From: Cupriavidus malaysiensis
GTDB taxonomy: Bacteria > Pseudomonadota > Gammaproteobacteria > Burkholderiales > Burkholderiaceae
NCBI RefSeq assembly: GCF_001854325.1
Contig: NZ_CP017755.1
Location: forward strand, 3,286,001 to 3,350,000
Direction of reading: 5' to 3'
DNA: 64,000 nucleotides
Positions within the stretch are counted from its first letter, which is position 1. Each line of letters begins with the position of its first letter. A model generated the notes under the pieces. It did not search any database, was not told where the DNA came from, and saw nothing but the letters and a program-made list of their open reading frames with translations. This document shows positions 48,170 through 57,303 of the stretch, one piece after another. The position numbers were made by a program, and so were the translations under genes.

Positions 48170-49363
48170 TCAAGGCATGGCCGCCGCATCGGGCGGGGCC
48201 GGCCCGGCTGCCGTGGCGAGCGGGCGCAGCGGGGTCCACGCCGCAGCCGCAGGCATGGCGTCGGCGCCCCGCGAACCGCCCCCGCGCAGCAGTTCGATGC
48301 CCGCGGCGGCGGCGCTCTCCGCCGTCACGTTCTCCAGGCAGGCATGGTGTCCGTGGGCGCAGACGCTGCTATGGCAGTACCGGCATGGCACGTCGTGGAA
48401 CAGGGTGCGATGCGGTGTCAGCCACGGTGTGTGCTGCGGATTGGTGAGCGCGTACAGAGCCACCACCGGCGTGCCGACCGCGCAGGCAAGATGGACCGGA
48501 CCGCTGTTGTTCGACACCAGCAGGCGTGCGCCTTCGATCAGCGCGGCCAGCTCGCCGACGCGGAAACGGCCGGCCGCGGCATGCACGCGTGCCGATGCGG
48601 ATGTCGCGCAGACACGTTCCACCAGCGGCGCCTCGTCCTCGCTGCCGGTCACGATCACCGGCATGCCGCTCGCCTCGGCCAACAGCGCCGCGGCCCTGCC
48701 GAAGCGCTCCGCGGGCCACCGCCTCGAGGCCGCCGAAGCGCCAGGATGGGCGACGAGATAACCCCGCCCGGTCTCGCCTGGCAACAGCCGGTTGAGCGCC
48801 ACGCGGACACTGAGCCGTTCGCCGGCACGGACCCGGTAGCGCAGGCGCTCGTCCGCGGTGTGCGCTTGCACCGTCGCCACGAGGTCGAGCTGGCGGCGCA
48901 CTTCGTGGCGCGAATGCCTTGCCGGTTCCCGCTCCTCGACCCAATGTGTCAGGAGCGCATAGGCATTTTCGCGACAGTACGCCAGCCGCAGAGGGATGCC
49001 GGCCATCAGGCACAACAATGCCGCCGGCAGGGGATTCTGGCTGTAGACGGTGAAGATGACGGCCGCATCGAAGCGCTGCCTGGAAAGCTGCTCGACCATG
49101 GTGCCGGCCGGGATATCGGAGCCTGCCTCGGCGGCCGTGCGCGACCATGGCGCGTTCCACGCGATCACTTCGGCCACATCGGACAGGCCGCCGCCCAGTA
49201 CCGCCGCGCCACGGGAAGTCAGCAAGGTCAAGCGTCTCCCGGGCGCGCTTTCACGCAAGGCGGCCAACGCGGGCGTGGTCATCAGCACGTCGCCCAGGTT
49301 GTCGAGCCGTACGCACAGGATGCGGCGGGCGTCCGCCCATGCAGGCAGTCGCGGGGCCGTCAT
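48170..49363 (-). CDS. GT9-family glycosyltransferase (heptosyltransferase-like)
   Basis: A 397-residue GT9 protein. ILCVRLDNLGDVLMTTPALA, VAHPGASAASRRWPAERFG and LLVSNNSGPVHLACAVGTPV are classic for the family. The Cys-rich loop HDVPCRYCHSSVCAHGHHAC matches the loop in the other GT9 (44335), suggesting a shared subfamily. The last 45 residues are low complexity. ATG at 49363 overlaps the previous stop by 4 nt. Confidence 0.9.
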   Translation of the reverse strand: MTAPRLPAWADARRILCVRLDNLGDVLMTTPALAALRESAPGRRLTLLTSRGAAVLGGGLSDVAEVIAWNAPWSRTAAEAGSDIPAGTMVEQLSRQRFDAAVIFTVYSQNPLPAALLCLMAGIPLRLAYCRENAYALLTHWVEEREPARHSRHEVRRQLDLVATVQAHTADERLRYRVRAGERLSVRVALNRLLPGETGRGYLVAHPGASAASRRWPAERFGRAAALLAEASGMPVIVTGSEDEAPLVERVCATSASARVHAAAGRFRVGELAALIEGARLLVSNNSGPVHLACAVGTPVVALYALTNPQHTPWLTPHRTLFHDVPCRYCHSSVCAHGHHACLENVTAESAAAAGIELLRGGGSRGADAMPAAAAWTPLRPLATAAGPAPPDAAAMP

Positions 49364-49992
49364 GGTTGCTCCCCGCCCGGCCCGGCACCCGGCCTGCCGG
49401 CGCGCTCGACCAGGCGCGCAGCCATGTCGAGATCCTGCACGGTATAGTCCGGCTCCCGCCACGAATCGATGCGCCACTCGGTCTCGTTGCCGTTGTCGAC
49501 CAGGATCGTGGTGCAGCCGGCGCGCCGCCCGGCCTCGATGTCGTCGAGAATGTCACCGATCATCCATGAGTGCTTCAGGTCGAAATGCAGCCACGCCGCC
49601 GCTTGCAGCAGCATCCCCGGCGCCGGCTTGCGGCACAGGCAACGCGCGCGCAGGCCCGGCAGCCGTCCATCGGGATGGTGCGGACAATAGAAAAAGCCGT
49701 CCAGCCGCGCGCCGTTGGCGCGGAACAGCTCGGCCAGCCGCTGCTGGACCAGCACCAGGGATTCGCTGCGGAAGCATCCCAGCGCGACCCCGGGCTGGTT
49801 CGACACCACCACCAGCGGCATCCCCGTGGCGCCCAGGCAGCGCAGCGCGGTGGCCGCGTGCGGCGCCAGGCGGATCCGCCGCGGGTCGGCGTTGTAGGGC
49901 ACGTCTTCGATCAGCGTGCCGTCCTTGTCGAGCAGCACGGCGCCCGCGTGGCGGTCGGCATGACGGTCGGCATCACGGTCGGCTAGGGCCAT
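49360..49992 (-). CDS. gmhB: HAD phosphatase, GmhB-like (heptose bisphosphatase)
   Basis: A 210-residue HAD-IIIA phosphatase. Motif I is LLDKDGTLIEDVPYN, motif II VVVSNQPGVALG and motif III CRKPAPGML, with the GmhB zinc ligands CPHHPDG and CLC intact. GmhB removes the 7-phosphate from D-glycero-D-manno-heptose 1,7-bisphosphate. Together with two heptosyltransferase-like genes it suggests a heptose-containing glycan, but no gmhA or hldE is in the window. The N-terminal DRDADRHADRHAGA comes from a 12-bp tandem repeat. It overlaps the SDR gene by 10 nt. Confidence 0.87.
   Translation of the reverse strand: MALADRDADRHADRHAGAVLLDKDGTLIEDVPYNADPRRIRLAPHAATALRCLGATGMPLVVVSNQPGVALGCFRSESLVLVQQRLAELFRANGARLDGFFYCPHHPDGRLPGLRARCLCRKPAPGMLLQAAAWLHFDLKHSWMIGDILDDIEAGRRAGCTTILVDNGNETEWRIDSWREPDYTVQDLDMAARLVERAGRPGAGPGGEQP
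49951..49986. repeat. 12-bp tandem repeat at SDR/gmhB overlap
   Basis: Three copies (GCGGTCGGCATG, ACGGTCGGCATC, ACGGTCGGCTAG). They encode the start of the GmhB-like protein, and the third holds the TAG stop of the SDR gene. Confidence 0.85.
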
Positions 49993-50735
49993 GACGTCTC
50001 CCGCATCGGCAGGACCATCAGCTCCGGGATCACCGAGCCTTGCGGCTGGGTGAGCGCGAAGATGACCGCCTGCGCCACGTGTTCCGGTGCCTGCAGCACG
50101 GCCGGATCGATTTCGGGGAAGCGTTCCAGCAGGAATGGCGTGCGCATGCCGCCCGCGATGATGGCGCTGACCCGGATGCCGAAGGGACGCAGCTCCGCAT
50201 GCAGGGCATGGGACATGCCGAGCAGGCCCCATTTGCTGGCATGGTAGGCCGACGCATTGGGCCAGGCGCGGCACGACGCCGTCGAGGCGATGTTGACGAT
50301 ATCCCCGCCGCCGCGTGCCTTCAGCATCGGCACCACGCCGTGCGCCATCAGGTACGGGCCGTAGAGGTTCGTCATCAGCACGCGCAGCCAGCTCTGCGGC
50401 GAAATCTCGTCGACCGGCAGCGTGATGTCGATGGCCGCGTTGTTGATCACGCCGTCGATGTGTCCGCAGTGCTCGACCACGTCCGCCAGCGCCGCGTCGA
50501 CGCCGGCCGCGTCGCAGACATCGAGATGCATCGGGTACACCAGGGGCCAGCCGCCGGCGACCGATCCGGCCGACAGGCGCTCGGCACATCGCTGCGCCCG
50601 CCCGGCTTCCCGGTCCAACACCACCACGCCGGCACCACAGGCGTGCAACTGTGCGCAGATGGCCGTCCCCAGCCCGCCGCCGCCGCCCGTCACCAGATAG
50701 ACCTTCTCGCGCAAATCCGTCCGCTCGTGCGTCAT
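49983..50735 (-). CDS. Short-chain dehydrogenase/reductase
   Basis: A 250-residue classical SDR and first gene of the glycan operon. NAD(P) motif TGGGGGLGTAI, NNA in VINNAAIDIT, and the catalytic Ser with YHASK (YxxxK) are intact. Acidic residue after strand 2 (VVLDREAGR) suggests NAD preference. It probably oxidises or reduces a sugar or nucleotide-sugar in this pathway, though SDR substrate cannot be predicted. ATG at 50735 has GGGGAGG. Confidence 0.85.
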   Translation of the reverse strand: MTHERTDLREKVYLVTGGGGGLGTAICAQLHACGAGVVVLDREAGRAQRCAERLSAGSVAGGWPLVYPMHLDVCDAAGVDAALADVVEHCGHIDGVINNAAIDITLPVDEISPQSWLRVLMTNLYGPYLMAHGVVPMLKARGGGDIVNIASTASCRAWPNASAYHASKWGLLGMSHALHAELRPFGIRVSAIIAGGMRTPFLLERFPEIDPAVLQAPEHVAQAVIFALTQPQGSVIPELMVLPMRETSWP

Positions 50736-50774
50736 GACCGCCTCCCCGACAATGGCAAGCCGTTCCGGCCCGGA

Positions 50775-51338
50775 TCAAGGGGTGCGGGCCGAGCGGGCCG
50801 CCGCGGGTTCCTCCCGGTCCGCGCGCACGCTGGTCTGCTCCACTTCCCGGGCGCCACCGTCCTCGAGCAGCTGCTTGGTGCGGCCGAGGTCGCTGCTGTC
50901 GACCCGCACCGCCAGCACCACACCGGCCTGCGGCGATTCCGGCCCGTCGACCGAGCGCGCTTCCCGCGCCGGCCGCATCGACCCCAGGGCTCCCATCAGC
51001 GAGCCGAGATAGGCGCCCACCCCGGTCGCCAGCATCAGCACGATCAGCGAGCCACTCCCCAAGGAGACGATGGCGCCCACGCCAAGCACCGCGCCGGCCG
51101 TGCCCCCGAGCGCCACGCCACGCCAGGCACCACGCCCGGCACCGCGCGCGCCGGCATCGGCCGCAACGTCGCCGCCGATCGGGAAGCGTGCGTGCTGCCC
51201 GGCCGGATTGATATAGAAGACCTCCAGGTCTTCGTCACGGAATCCGGCCTTGCGCACACGCTGCAGCGCCCGCTCGGCCTCCTCGAAGGTGACGAACCTG
51301 CCCGCCACGACATAAGTACCCGCTACGATCATCGACAT
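50775..51338 (-). CDS. Glycine-zipper membrane protein, stress-associated
   Basis: A 187-residue protein starting MSMIVAGTYVVAGRFVTFEE with AAAGGAGG upstream. Residues 1-55 form a ferredoxin-like domain (FVTFEEAERALQRVRKAGFR, DEDLEVFYINP) seen in general-stress-protein-17M-like proteins. A Gly-rich hydrophobic hairpin (GGTAGAVLGVGAIVSLGSGS, then LATGVGAYLGSLMGALGSM) follows, and a second beta-alpha module (VVLAVRVDSSDLGRTKQLLE). Function unknown. Gene at 55121 shares the N-terminal fold. Confidence 0.72.
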   Translation of the reverse strand: MSMIVAGTYVVAGRFVTFEEAERALQRVRKAGFRDEDLEVFYINPAGQHARFPIGGDVAADAGARGAGRGAWRGVALGGTAGAVLGVGAIVSLGSGSLIVLMLATGVGAYLGSLMGALGSMRPAREARSVDGPESPQAGVVLAVRVDSSDLGRTKQLLEDGGAREVEQTSVRADREEPAAARSARTP

Positions 51339-51361
51339 CGCGGCCTCCTTTCTCTCCCGGC

Positions 51362-51601
51362 TCACGCCGCCACGGCGCTGCTCCATTGCATTGCGAACGA
51401 CGCAATGAACCAGGCCTTGTCCTTGACATGCCTGGGCTTGCCCTTGTGCGGGGTCGAGGCCATCTTGGCGAGTTCCTTTTCGGACATCGACGCGTACATC
51501 GACTTCGACGCGCCTTTCAGTTTGCCGACCGTCTTCTTGCCGCGCCTGGCCGACAAGGCAACGCCGGCCGCGATCTGCTGCGCCTTGGACCTGGCTGGCA
51601 T
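51362..51601 (-). CDS. DUF3008 family protein
   Basis: A 79-residue basic protein with the full DUF3008 pattern: MPARSKAQQIAAGVALSARR, KLKGASKSMYASMSEKELA and TPHKGKPRHV. The C-terminus is extended by about 20 residues (KAWFIASFAMQWSSAVAA) compared with most members. Family of unknown function, common in soil proteobacteria. GGAG precedes the ATG at 51601. It is 23 nt upstream of the glycine-zipper gene. Confidence 0.88.
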   Translation of the reverse strand: MPARSKAQQIAAGVALSARRGKKTVGKLKGASKSMYASMSEKELAKMASTPHKGKPRHVKDKAWFIASFAMQWSSAVAA

Positions 51602-51942
51602 CGTGGTCTCCGTGCTGGCGCTACGCGGCGCCGATGCGCTGCATCGACGCACACATCGTGCCCGGCGAACGCAGGTGCGTCCCAGGCCCTGCGCGCGAAC
51701 GCGGCAGGGGCGCGGCAGGGGCGCGGGGGGAGGCGGCGCGCAGCGGAAATTACACAGGCGAACGGAAAAAAATACGCTGCCGGCAGAGCCAAGCGGGACA
51801 AAGCGCCGGGTGGCCATCCTGCACGGTCACGTCCCGGCCCGGAAGCGGCCCCGCCCCGCCTGGCACACTCCGTGCACCGGCCGGAGCATTGCCGTCGGGA
51901 CGGCAATGCCGATCCACACGCGAGCCTGCGAGGAATGCCGAT
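51602..51942. other. 341-bp divergent spacer
   Basis: Separates the DUF3008 gene from the plus-strand glycan genes. The only AT-rich part is around 51745-51775 (ACGGAAAAAAATACG), probably the promoter zone. No gene was seen. Confidence 0.45.
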
Positions 51943-53214
51943 ATGCGAAGGATTGCCCTCATCAGCGAGCATGCCTCGCCGCTGGCAAGCGCCGGCAACG
52001 TCGACAGCGGCGGCCAGAACATCTACGTGGCGCAGATTGCGCGCCACCTTGGCCGCCTGGGCTATGCGGTCGACATCTTCACCCGCAAGGACAAGGCCTT
52101 GTTGCCGGCAGAGGTGGAGATGGCGCCGAACGTCACCGTCATCCATGTACCGGCCGGTCCGGCAGTGCAGATCGCCAAGGAACGCCTGCTGCCTTACATG
52201 GCGGAGTTCGGCGAATTCGTCGCCAGCGTGGTGGGCGCGCGTCCCGGCGAATACCTGGCACTGCATGCCAATTTCTTCATGTCCGGCCAGGCCGCGCTGC
52301 AGGTCCGCCAGCGCCATGCCATTCCGCTCGTGACGACATTCCATGCGCTGGGCAAGATCCGCCGCATGTACCAAGGGGACGCGGACGGCTTCCCCGACGA
52401 ACGCTTCGCCATCGAGGAACGCCTGGTGCGCGAGAGCGACTGCGTCATCGCGGAATGCGCGCAGGATCGCCACGACCTGCTTTCCCTGTACGACGCGGCC
52501 GCCGAGCGCATCGAGACCATCCCCTGCGGCTTCGACCTGGCCGAATTCTCGCCGCTGCCGCGCCAGGCCGCGCGCCGCGCGCTGGGCTGGCCGCCACACG
52601 ACTTCGTGCTGCTCCAGCTGGGCCGGCTGGTGCCGCGCAAGGGCATCGACAACGTGGTGCGCGCGCTGGCCCGCATGCGGCAGCGCGACGGCTTGCCGGC
52701 GCGCCTCTACATCGTCGGCGGCAATTCCGTGCGGCCGAGCACGACCGCCACGCCGGAGATCGGCCGCCTGCGCGACATCGCCGCATCCGAAGGCGTGGCG
52801 AACCACGTCACATTCGTCGGCCGGCGCGAACGGGCGGCCCTGCGCCAGTACTACTGCGCCGCCGACGTCTTCGTCACCACGCCGTGGTACGAGCCCTTCG
52901 GCATCACTCCGGTGGAGGCCATGGCCTGCGCGGTACCGGTGATCGGTTCCGCTGTCGGCGGCATCCGCTCGACCGTCGTCGACGGCCGCACCGGCTTCCT
53001 GGTGCCGCCGAATGATCCGGATGCGCTGGCCGAACGCGCGCTCCGCCTCGCCAGCCAGCCGAGCCTGGCCGAGAAGATGGGCATGGCCGGCTGGCGGCGC
53101 GCGCAGTCCCACTTTACCTGGGCGGACGTGGCGTGCCGCCTCGCGGCGGTCTACGAGCGCCTGTCCGGCGCCGCAGGGCGGCCGCCCGTGCTACCGAAGC
53201 GGGCCGTGGCCTGA
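51943..53214 (+). CDS. GT4-family glycosyltransferase
   Basis: A 423-residue GT-B glycosyltransferase of the MshA/sucrose-phosphate-synthase-like GT4 group. [20 protein letters not shown] gives the N-terminal Gly-rich donor loop, [20 protein letters not shown] the RKG motif and [20 protein letters not shown] the ExxxxxxxE signature, so the enzyme looks complete. Start at 51943 with GAGGA upstream. First of three plus-strand genes with the decarboxylase-like enzyme (22 nt later) and PIG-L. Confidence 0.9.
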   Translation: MRRIALISEHASPLASAGNVDSGGQNIYVAQIARHLGRLGYAVDIFTRKDKALLPAEVEMAPNVTVIHVPAGPAVQIAKERLLPYMAEFGEFVASVVGARPGEYLALHANFFMSGQAALQVRQRHAIPLVTTFHALGKIRRMYQGDADGFPDERFAIEERLVRESDCVIAECAQDRHDLLSLYDAAAERIETIPCGFDLAEFSPLPRQAARRALGWPPHDFVLLQLGRLVPRKGIDNVVRALARMRQRDGLPARLYIVGGNSVRPSTTATPEIGRLRDIAASEGVANHVTFVGRRERAALRQYYCAADVFVTTPWYEPFGITPVEAMACAVPVIGSAVGGIRSTVVDGRTGFLVPPNDPDALAERALRLASQPSLAEKMGMAGWRRAQSHFTWADVACRLAAVYERLSGAAGRPPVLPKRAVA

Positions 53215-53236
53215 AGCCCGCGAGGAGAGAATCATC

Positions 53237-54280
53237 ATGTGCCCGCACCCGACCACACGCGTCCTCGTCACCGGCGGCGCCGGCTTCCTCGGTTCGCATC
53301 TCTGCGAGCGGCTGGTGGAAGCCGGCCACGACGTGCTCTGCGTCGACAATCTTTGCACCGGCAGCAAGGCGAACATCGCCCACCTGCTCGGGACTGGCAA
53401 TTTCGAGTGGATGCGGCACGACATCACGTTTCCGCTCTACGTGGAAGTCGACCAGATCTACAACCTGGCCTGCCCGGCCTCGCCCTTGCACTATCAGCGG
53501 GACCCGGTACAGACCACCAAGACCAGCGTGCACGGCGCCATCAACATGCTCGGCCTTGCCAAGCGGACCAAGGCCCGCATCCTGCAGGCCTCGACCAGCG
53601 AGGTCTACGGCGATCCGGCGCAGCACCCCCAGCCGGAGCACTATTGGGGCAACGTCAACCCGTGCGGGCCACGCGCCTGCTATGACGAGGGCAAGCGCTG
53701 CGCGGAGACGCTATTCATGGACTACCGGCGCCAGCATGCGGTGGACGTGCGCATCGCGCGCATCTTCAACACATTCGGCCCGCGCATGCAGTTCGGCGAC
53801 GGGCGGGTGGTGTCCAACCTGATCGTCCAGGCCCTGGCCGGCGAGCCGCTGACGCTGCACGGCGACGGCAGGCAGACGCGCTCGTTCTGCTATGTGGACG
53901 ACCTGGTGGATGGCCTGATACGGCTGATGTCCTTGACCAGCGCGCCGGCCCAGCCGGTCAACCTGGGCAACCCGACGGAGCACACCATGCTGGAGCTGGC
54001 GCAGCGCGTGCTGAACGTGACCGGCTCCGGCTCGCCGATCGCCTGGTGCCCCCTGCCGGTGGACGATCCGCGCCAGCGCTGCCCCGATATCGCGGTGGCC
54101 ATCGAGCGCCTGCAATGGCGGCCGACGGTCGAGCTGGACGAGGGGCTGCGCCGCACGGTCGACGATTTCCGCCGGCGCCTGGCTGCCGCGGGTACCGGCT
54201 CGCCGCCGCCCGCGCGCATCGAGCACCGGCCCGGCCCGCGCCCCGCCACGGCCCGCGTCGCCAACGTGGCGCCGGACTAG
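53237..54280 (+). CDS. UDP-glucuronate decarboxylase-like NAD-dependent epimerase/dehydratase
   Basis: A 347-residue extended SDR. The cofactor motif [34 protein letters not shown] and catalytic YDEGKR (YxxxK) match UDP-xylose synthase (UXS), which makes UDP-xylose from UDP-glucuronate. The last ~35 residues are a low-complexity extension beyond the family's length. dTDP-glucose 4,6-dehydratase is a less likely reading, as the ACPASP motif is typical of UXS. ATG at 53237 has GAGGAGAG. It would supply UDP-xylose (or a related 4-keto sugar) to the adjacent glycosyltransferases. Confidence 0.87.
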   Translation: MCPHPTTRVLVTGGAGFLGSHLCERLVEAGHDVLCVDNLCTGSKANIAHLLGTGNFEWMRHDITFPLYVEVDQIYNLACPASPLHYQRDPVQTTKTSVHGAINMLGLAKRTKARILQASTSEVYGDPAQHPQPEHYWGNVNPCGPRACYDEGKRCAETLFMDYRRQHAVDVRIARIFNTFGPRMQFGDGRVVSNLIVQALAGEPLTLHGDGRQTRSFCYVDDLVDGLIRLMSLTSAPAQPVNLGNPTEHTMLELAQRVLNVTGSGSPIAWCPLPVDDPRQRCPDIAVAIERLQWRPTVELDEGLRRTVDDFRRRLAAAGTGSPPPARIEHRPGPRPATARVANVAPD

Positions 54281-54304
54281 CGCCGGCGCGGCCAGGCACT
54301 GTGA

Positions 54305-54334
54305 CGTCCACGTCCATGTCCATGTCCATGTCCA
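54305..54334. repeat. 6-bp tandem repeat at PIG-L start codon
   Basis: Five hexamers of the type TGTCCA/CGTCCA span the PIG-L start region and create three successive in-frame ATG codons (54316, 54322, 54328), giving a Met-Ser repeat. Confidence 0.85.
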
Positions 54335-55065
54335 TCCAGCATCCCTTGCTCCTGGTCTCACCGCACCTGGACGACGCCGTATTCAGCTGCGGCAACCTGA
54401 TCGCTGCCTGTCCCGGCTCGGTGGTCGTGACCCTCTTCGCCGGCGTGCCGCGTCACGGCACGCCGGCACCGCAGTGGGACCGCCGGGCCGGCTTCGCCAG
54501 CGCCCGCGAAGCGGTCGAGGCGAGACGCGAGGAAGACCGCGCGGCACTCTCCCTGTTGAACGCCGAACCCGTGTGGCTGGATTTTCTCGACCACCAGTAC
54601 GGCAACTCACCGACCGCCGGGCAGGTCGCCGCCAGGCTGGAGACGCTGCTGGCCAATTACCGCAGCTGCGCGGTGGTGGTCCCCTGCGGCCTGTACCACT
54701 CCGACCACCTGCTCGCGCATCGGGCCTGCGCCAGCTTGTGGGCGCAGTACGCCGAAGACGGCCCGCCATGGCTGTTCTACGAGGATGCTTTCTACCGGCG
54801 CTCCAGCGGTGCGCTGCACGCCCTGCTGCTGCGGTGGCACATGCTCGGGCTGAAGGCGACCCCGGTCGACCTGGCCATCAGCGAGCAGATGCCGCGCAAG
54901 GCACGCGCCTGCAACGCCTACGGCAGCCAGATCAGCCTGTTCGACAGCGCGACCCTGGGCGACCTCAGCGCACCCGAGCGCTACTGGCGCTGGGAAAAGA
55001 CGCCGTCCGGCGCAGCGCCGCGCCGCGCGGGGCTGTCGGCGGAGACCCCCGCCGGCCTGGTCTGA
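54316..55065 (+). CDS. PIG-L family N-deacetylase
   Basis: A 249-residue LmbE/PIG-L-type zinc deacetylase. The zinc motif PHLDDAVFSCG (PHxDD) and the HSDHLLAH (HxxH) are intact. Members deacetylate GlcNAc-containing glycoconjugates or small molecules (MshB, PIG-L, bacillithiol enzymes). Three tandem ATGs lie in a hexamer repeat, so the exact start is uncertain by up to four residues, and no ribosome site is clear. It ends the plus-strand glycan set, 35 nt after the decarboxylase gene. Confidence 0.87.
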   Translation: MSMSMSIQHPLLLVSPHLDDAVFSCGNLIAACPGSVVVTLFAGVPRHGTPAPQWDRRAGFASAREAVEARREEDRAALSLLNAEPVWLDFLDHQYGNSPTAGQVAARLETLLANYRSCAVVVPCGLYHSDHLLAHRACASLWAQYAEDGPPWLFYEDAFYRRSSGALHALLLRWHMLGLKATPVDLAISEQMPRKARACNAYGSQISLFDSATLGDLSAPERYWRWEKTPSGAAPRRAGLSAETPAGLV

Positions 55066-55120
55066 ACCACCTGGCGCCCCGCGCCGGCCGCTTGCCATGC
55101 CGCCGCTTGCCATGCCGGCG

Positions 55121-55516
55121 TCATCGATCGCCGCGCGCAGCGAGGCCGTCCACGAACTGTTCCAGTTCGCTGCCGGGATCCTCCGCCCCGGTGTTCTCGA
55201 CGCAGGCGGCGCTGTCGTCCGCGTCGAGCGGCCAGAGTGCGCGGGCCGGCTCGCGCGCCGTGCCGATACGGCGCCGGCGCACGTGTCCGCCGGCGTCGCG
55301 CAGCGCCTGCTCCGCGGCCCCCTGCAAGTCGCCACCGTTCACGAGGACGATGGCGCCGCCTTCGTGCGCATAGGTGGCGGCGCGGCGCCCGCCGAGGCGG
55401 CACAGCCGGACCTCACGCACCGGGATGCCCATCCGGTAGAGCGACGCCACGGCCTGGCGCGCGGCCGCGCCATCGGCGAATTTCGCTGTCAGTACGGATC
55501 TCATCGTGGATCTCAT
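55121..55516 (-). CDS. Hypothetical stress-type protein (ferredoxin-like N-domain)
   Basis: A 131-residue soluble protein starting MRSTMRSVLTAKFADGAAAR with GGAGGG eight bases upstream of the ATG at 55516. Its first ~65 residues have the beta-alpha-beta pattern of the N-terminal domain of the protein at 50775, ending in AIVLVNGGDLQGAAEQALRD. It lacks the glycine zipper. The C-terminus is acidic. Function unknown. Confidence 0.62.
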   Translation of the reverse strand: MRSTMRSVLTAKFADGAAARQAVASLYRMGIPVREVRLCRLGGRRAATYAHEGGAIVLVNGGDLQGAAEQALRDAGGHVRRRRIGTAREPARALWPLDADDSAACVENTGAEDPGSELEQFVDGLAARGDR

Positions 55517-55543
55517 CGCTTCTGCCCTCCGTCCGGTGCGGCG

Positions 55544-56125
55544 TCAGTCCTGCACATGGGGCGGGCGGACGCTGACCAGGTTGTGCACCCGCCCGACGCC
55601 GTAGATGTCGAAGCCGATCCAGTCCAGGCGCCGCCTGAACCGTTCCTCGGGCACCTCGCCATGGAAGGTCGCAACGCCGCCCCTGACTTCGACCCATACC
55701 CGGCTGAAGGCAGTGCCTTCCTGAGGCTGCCGCAGGCGGGCCAGCAAGGCATGGTGCAGGCGCAGGTCGACAGCGCCGCCGGATGGTGCCGCAGCGGATT
55801 CGCTGCGTTCCTGCAGGCCGGCATGCCGGCCTGCCGCGAAGGCTTCCTCGAAGGCGTCGGCATAGCCGGCGCGATAGCCGCGCCGATAGGCCTCGCGCAG
55901 CGGCGGCGGCAGGGGAAGGCTGCCATAGGCGCGTGCCGGCATCCTGGCCAGGCGGGGATCACCGGGCGCTTCGCGCGGCAGCCTTTCGCGCTGGTTGCCG
56001 TAGCGTCCGCCGCTCAGGTCCCGCACGCGGCCGGGCCGATAGGGGTCGGCCACGTCGCTGTACCCTTGTTCCGTGCCGCCGTAGCGGCGCTCCGCGCGCC
56101 AGCGGCGGGTTTCGTCTTCAGGCAT
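55544..56125 (-). CDS. Hypothetical protein with BON-like C-terminus
   Basis: A 193-residue hydrophilic protein. The Arg/Tyr/Gly-rich N-terminus (RRWRAERRYGGTEQGYSDVA) is followed by a helix with repeats of AYRRGYRAGYADAFEEAFAA. The last 70 residues look BON-like (LRLHHALLARLRQPQ, VWVEVRGGVATFHGEVPEE, VGRVHNLVSV). ATG at 56125 has AAGGAG upstream. It is transcribed with the genes either side (28 nt to the next). Confidence 0.62.
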   Translation of the reverse strand: MPEDETRRWRAERRYGGTEQGYSDVADPYRPGRVRDLSGGRYGNQRERLPREAPGDPRLARMPARAYGSLPLPPPLREAYRRGYRAGYADAFEEAFAAGRHAGLQERSESAAAPSGGAVDLRLHHALLARLRQPQEGTAFSRVWVEVRGGVATFHGEVPEERFRRRLDWIGFDIYGVGRVHNLVSVRPPHVQD

Positions 56126-56144
56126 GGCCATTCTCCTTGCGACG

Positions 56145-57002
56145 TCATCCGTTGACGACCTCGCCACCATTGATGTGCAAGACCTGCCCCGTGACATAGC
56201 TCGCCGCATCGGAGGCCAGGAACACGTAGCCCGCCGCGGCCTCGAACGGCTGCCCCGGACGGCCCATGGGCGTGGACCTGCCGAACTCGGCGACCTGCCC
56301 GGGCGGGAACGTCGAGGGAATCAGCGGGGTCCAGATCGGCCCTGGGGCGACGGCGTTGACGCGAATGCCGCGCTTGACCACCTGCAGCGCCAGGGAGCGC
56401 GTGAACGACACGATCGCACCTTTCGTGGCCGAGTAGTCGAGCAGATGCGCGCTGCCACGATAGGCGGTCACCGAAGCGGTGTTGACGATGGCGCTGCCGG
56501 CCTGCAGGTGCGGCAGAACGGCACGCGTGAGGTAGAACATCGAAAACACATTGCTGGCGAAGGTCGATGCGATCTGCTCGTCGTCGATCTGCTCGAGCGC
56601 CGTCTGCACATGTTGTTCGCCGGCATTGTTGACCAGGATGTCGAGATGCCCGGACCAGGCCAGCGCCGCCTTGGCCGTGGCATCCGCCGCGCCGGGAACC
56701 GACAGGTCTCCCGGCAGCAACAGGCTGCGCCGGCCCGCGGCGCAGACCAGGCGCTCGCTTTCGCGCGCGTCGTCCTCCTCGTCCAGGTACGCGATCGCCA
56801 CGTCGGCGCCTTCGCGCGCGAACGCCACGGCGATGGCCCTGCCGATGCCGCTGTCGGCGCCGGTCACCAGCGCCACCTTGCCCGCCAGCCGTCCGCTGCC
56901 GGCGTAGTCGCCCGCACCGCTATCCGGCCGTGGCGTCATGGCCGACTCCAGGCCGGGCTGCCGCTCCTGGTGCTGCGCTGGAACTTGCGTGGGTGTCGCC
57001 AT
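56145..57002 (-). CDS. Short-chain dehydrogenase/reductase (YghA/glucose-dehydrogenase-like)
   Basis: A 285-residue SDR with a ~38-residue N-terminal extension, the layout of the YghA/YhxC group. Motifs TGADSGIGRAIA, NNAG in LVNNAGEQHV, catalytic Ser in NTASVTAY and YSATKGA (YxxxK), and the C-terminal HINGGEVVNG are intact. ATG at 57002 follows GGGGGG. These enzymes are often seen in stress loci. Substrate unknown. Confidence 0.88.
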   Translation of the reverse strand: MATPTQVPAQHQERQPGLESAMTPRPDSGAGDYAGSGRLAGKVALVTGADSGIGRAIAVAFAREGADVAIAYLDEEDDARESERLVCAAGRRSLLLPGDLSVPGAADATAKAALAWSGHLDILVNNAGEQHVQTALEQIDDEQIASTFASNVFSMFYLTRAVLPHLQAGSAIVNTASVTAYRGSAHLLDYSATKGAIVSFTRSLALQVVKRGIRVNAVAPGPIWTPLIPSTFPPGQVAEFGRSTPMGRPGQPFEAAAGYVFLASDAASYVTGQVLHINGGEVVNG

Positions 57003-57303
57003 GGTGCCCCCCTTGCGTTCGATGTGCCGGCATCTGCCGCCACCGGCGCCGGGTCCGTGGCGCCGCCCCGTCCTGAAGCCGCCGCAAGATCCATGCCGCG
57101 TTTCGGGCCCGGCGATCGCGCACGGTTGGTTGGCGGCCTCCTGCTTCGCGCAGCACGGACGTGCGCCGGCACCGCGCGGCGGGCGCCTGCGCTCATGCGC
57201 AAGCGGTACGATCTGCCTGCCCGCGGCACCGGCCCGCCGGGCAAGGCGGGCGGCGATGGCGCGACGCGCCGTCGCTGGCACAGCCGCCATCAGCGGACCG
57301 CCG
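57003..57303. other. 301-bp spacer between two SDR genes
   Basis: No gene, repeat or clear promoter was recognised. The upstream SDR's stop at 57304 bounds it. Confidence 0.5.
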
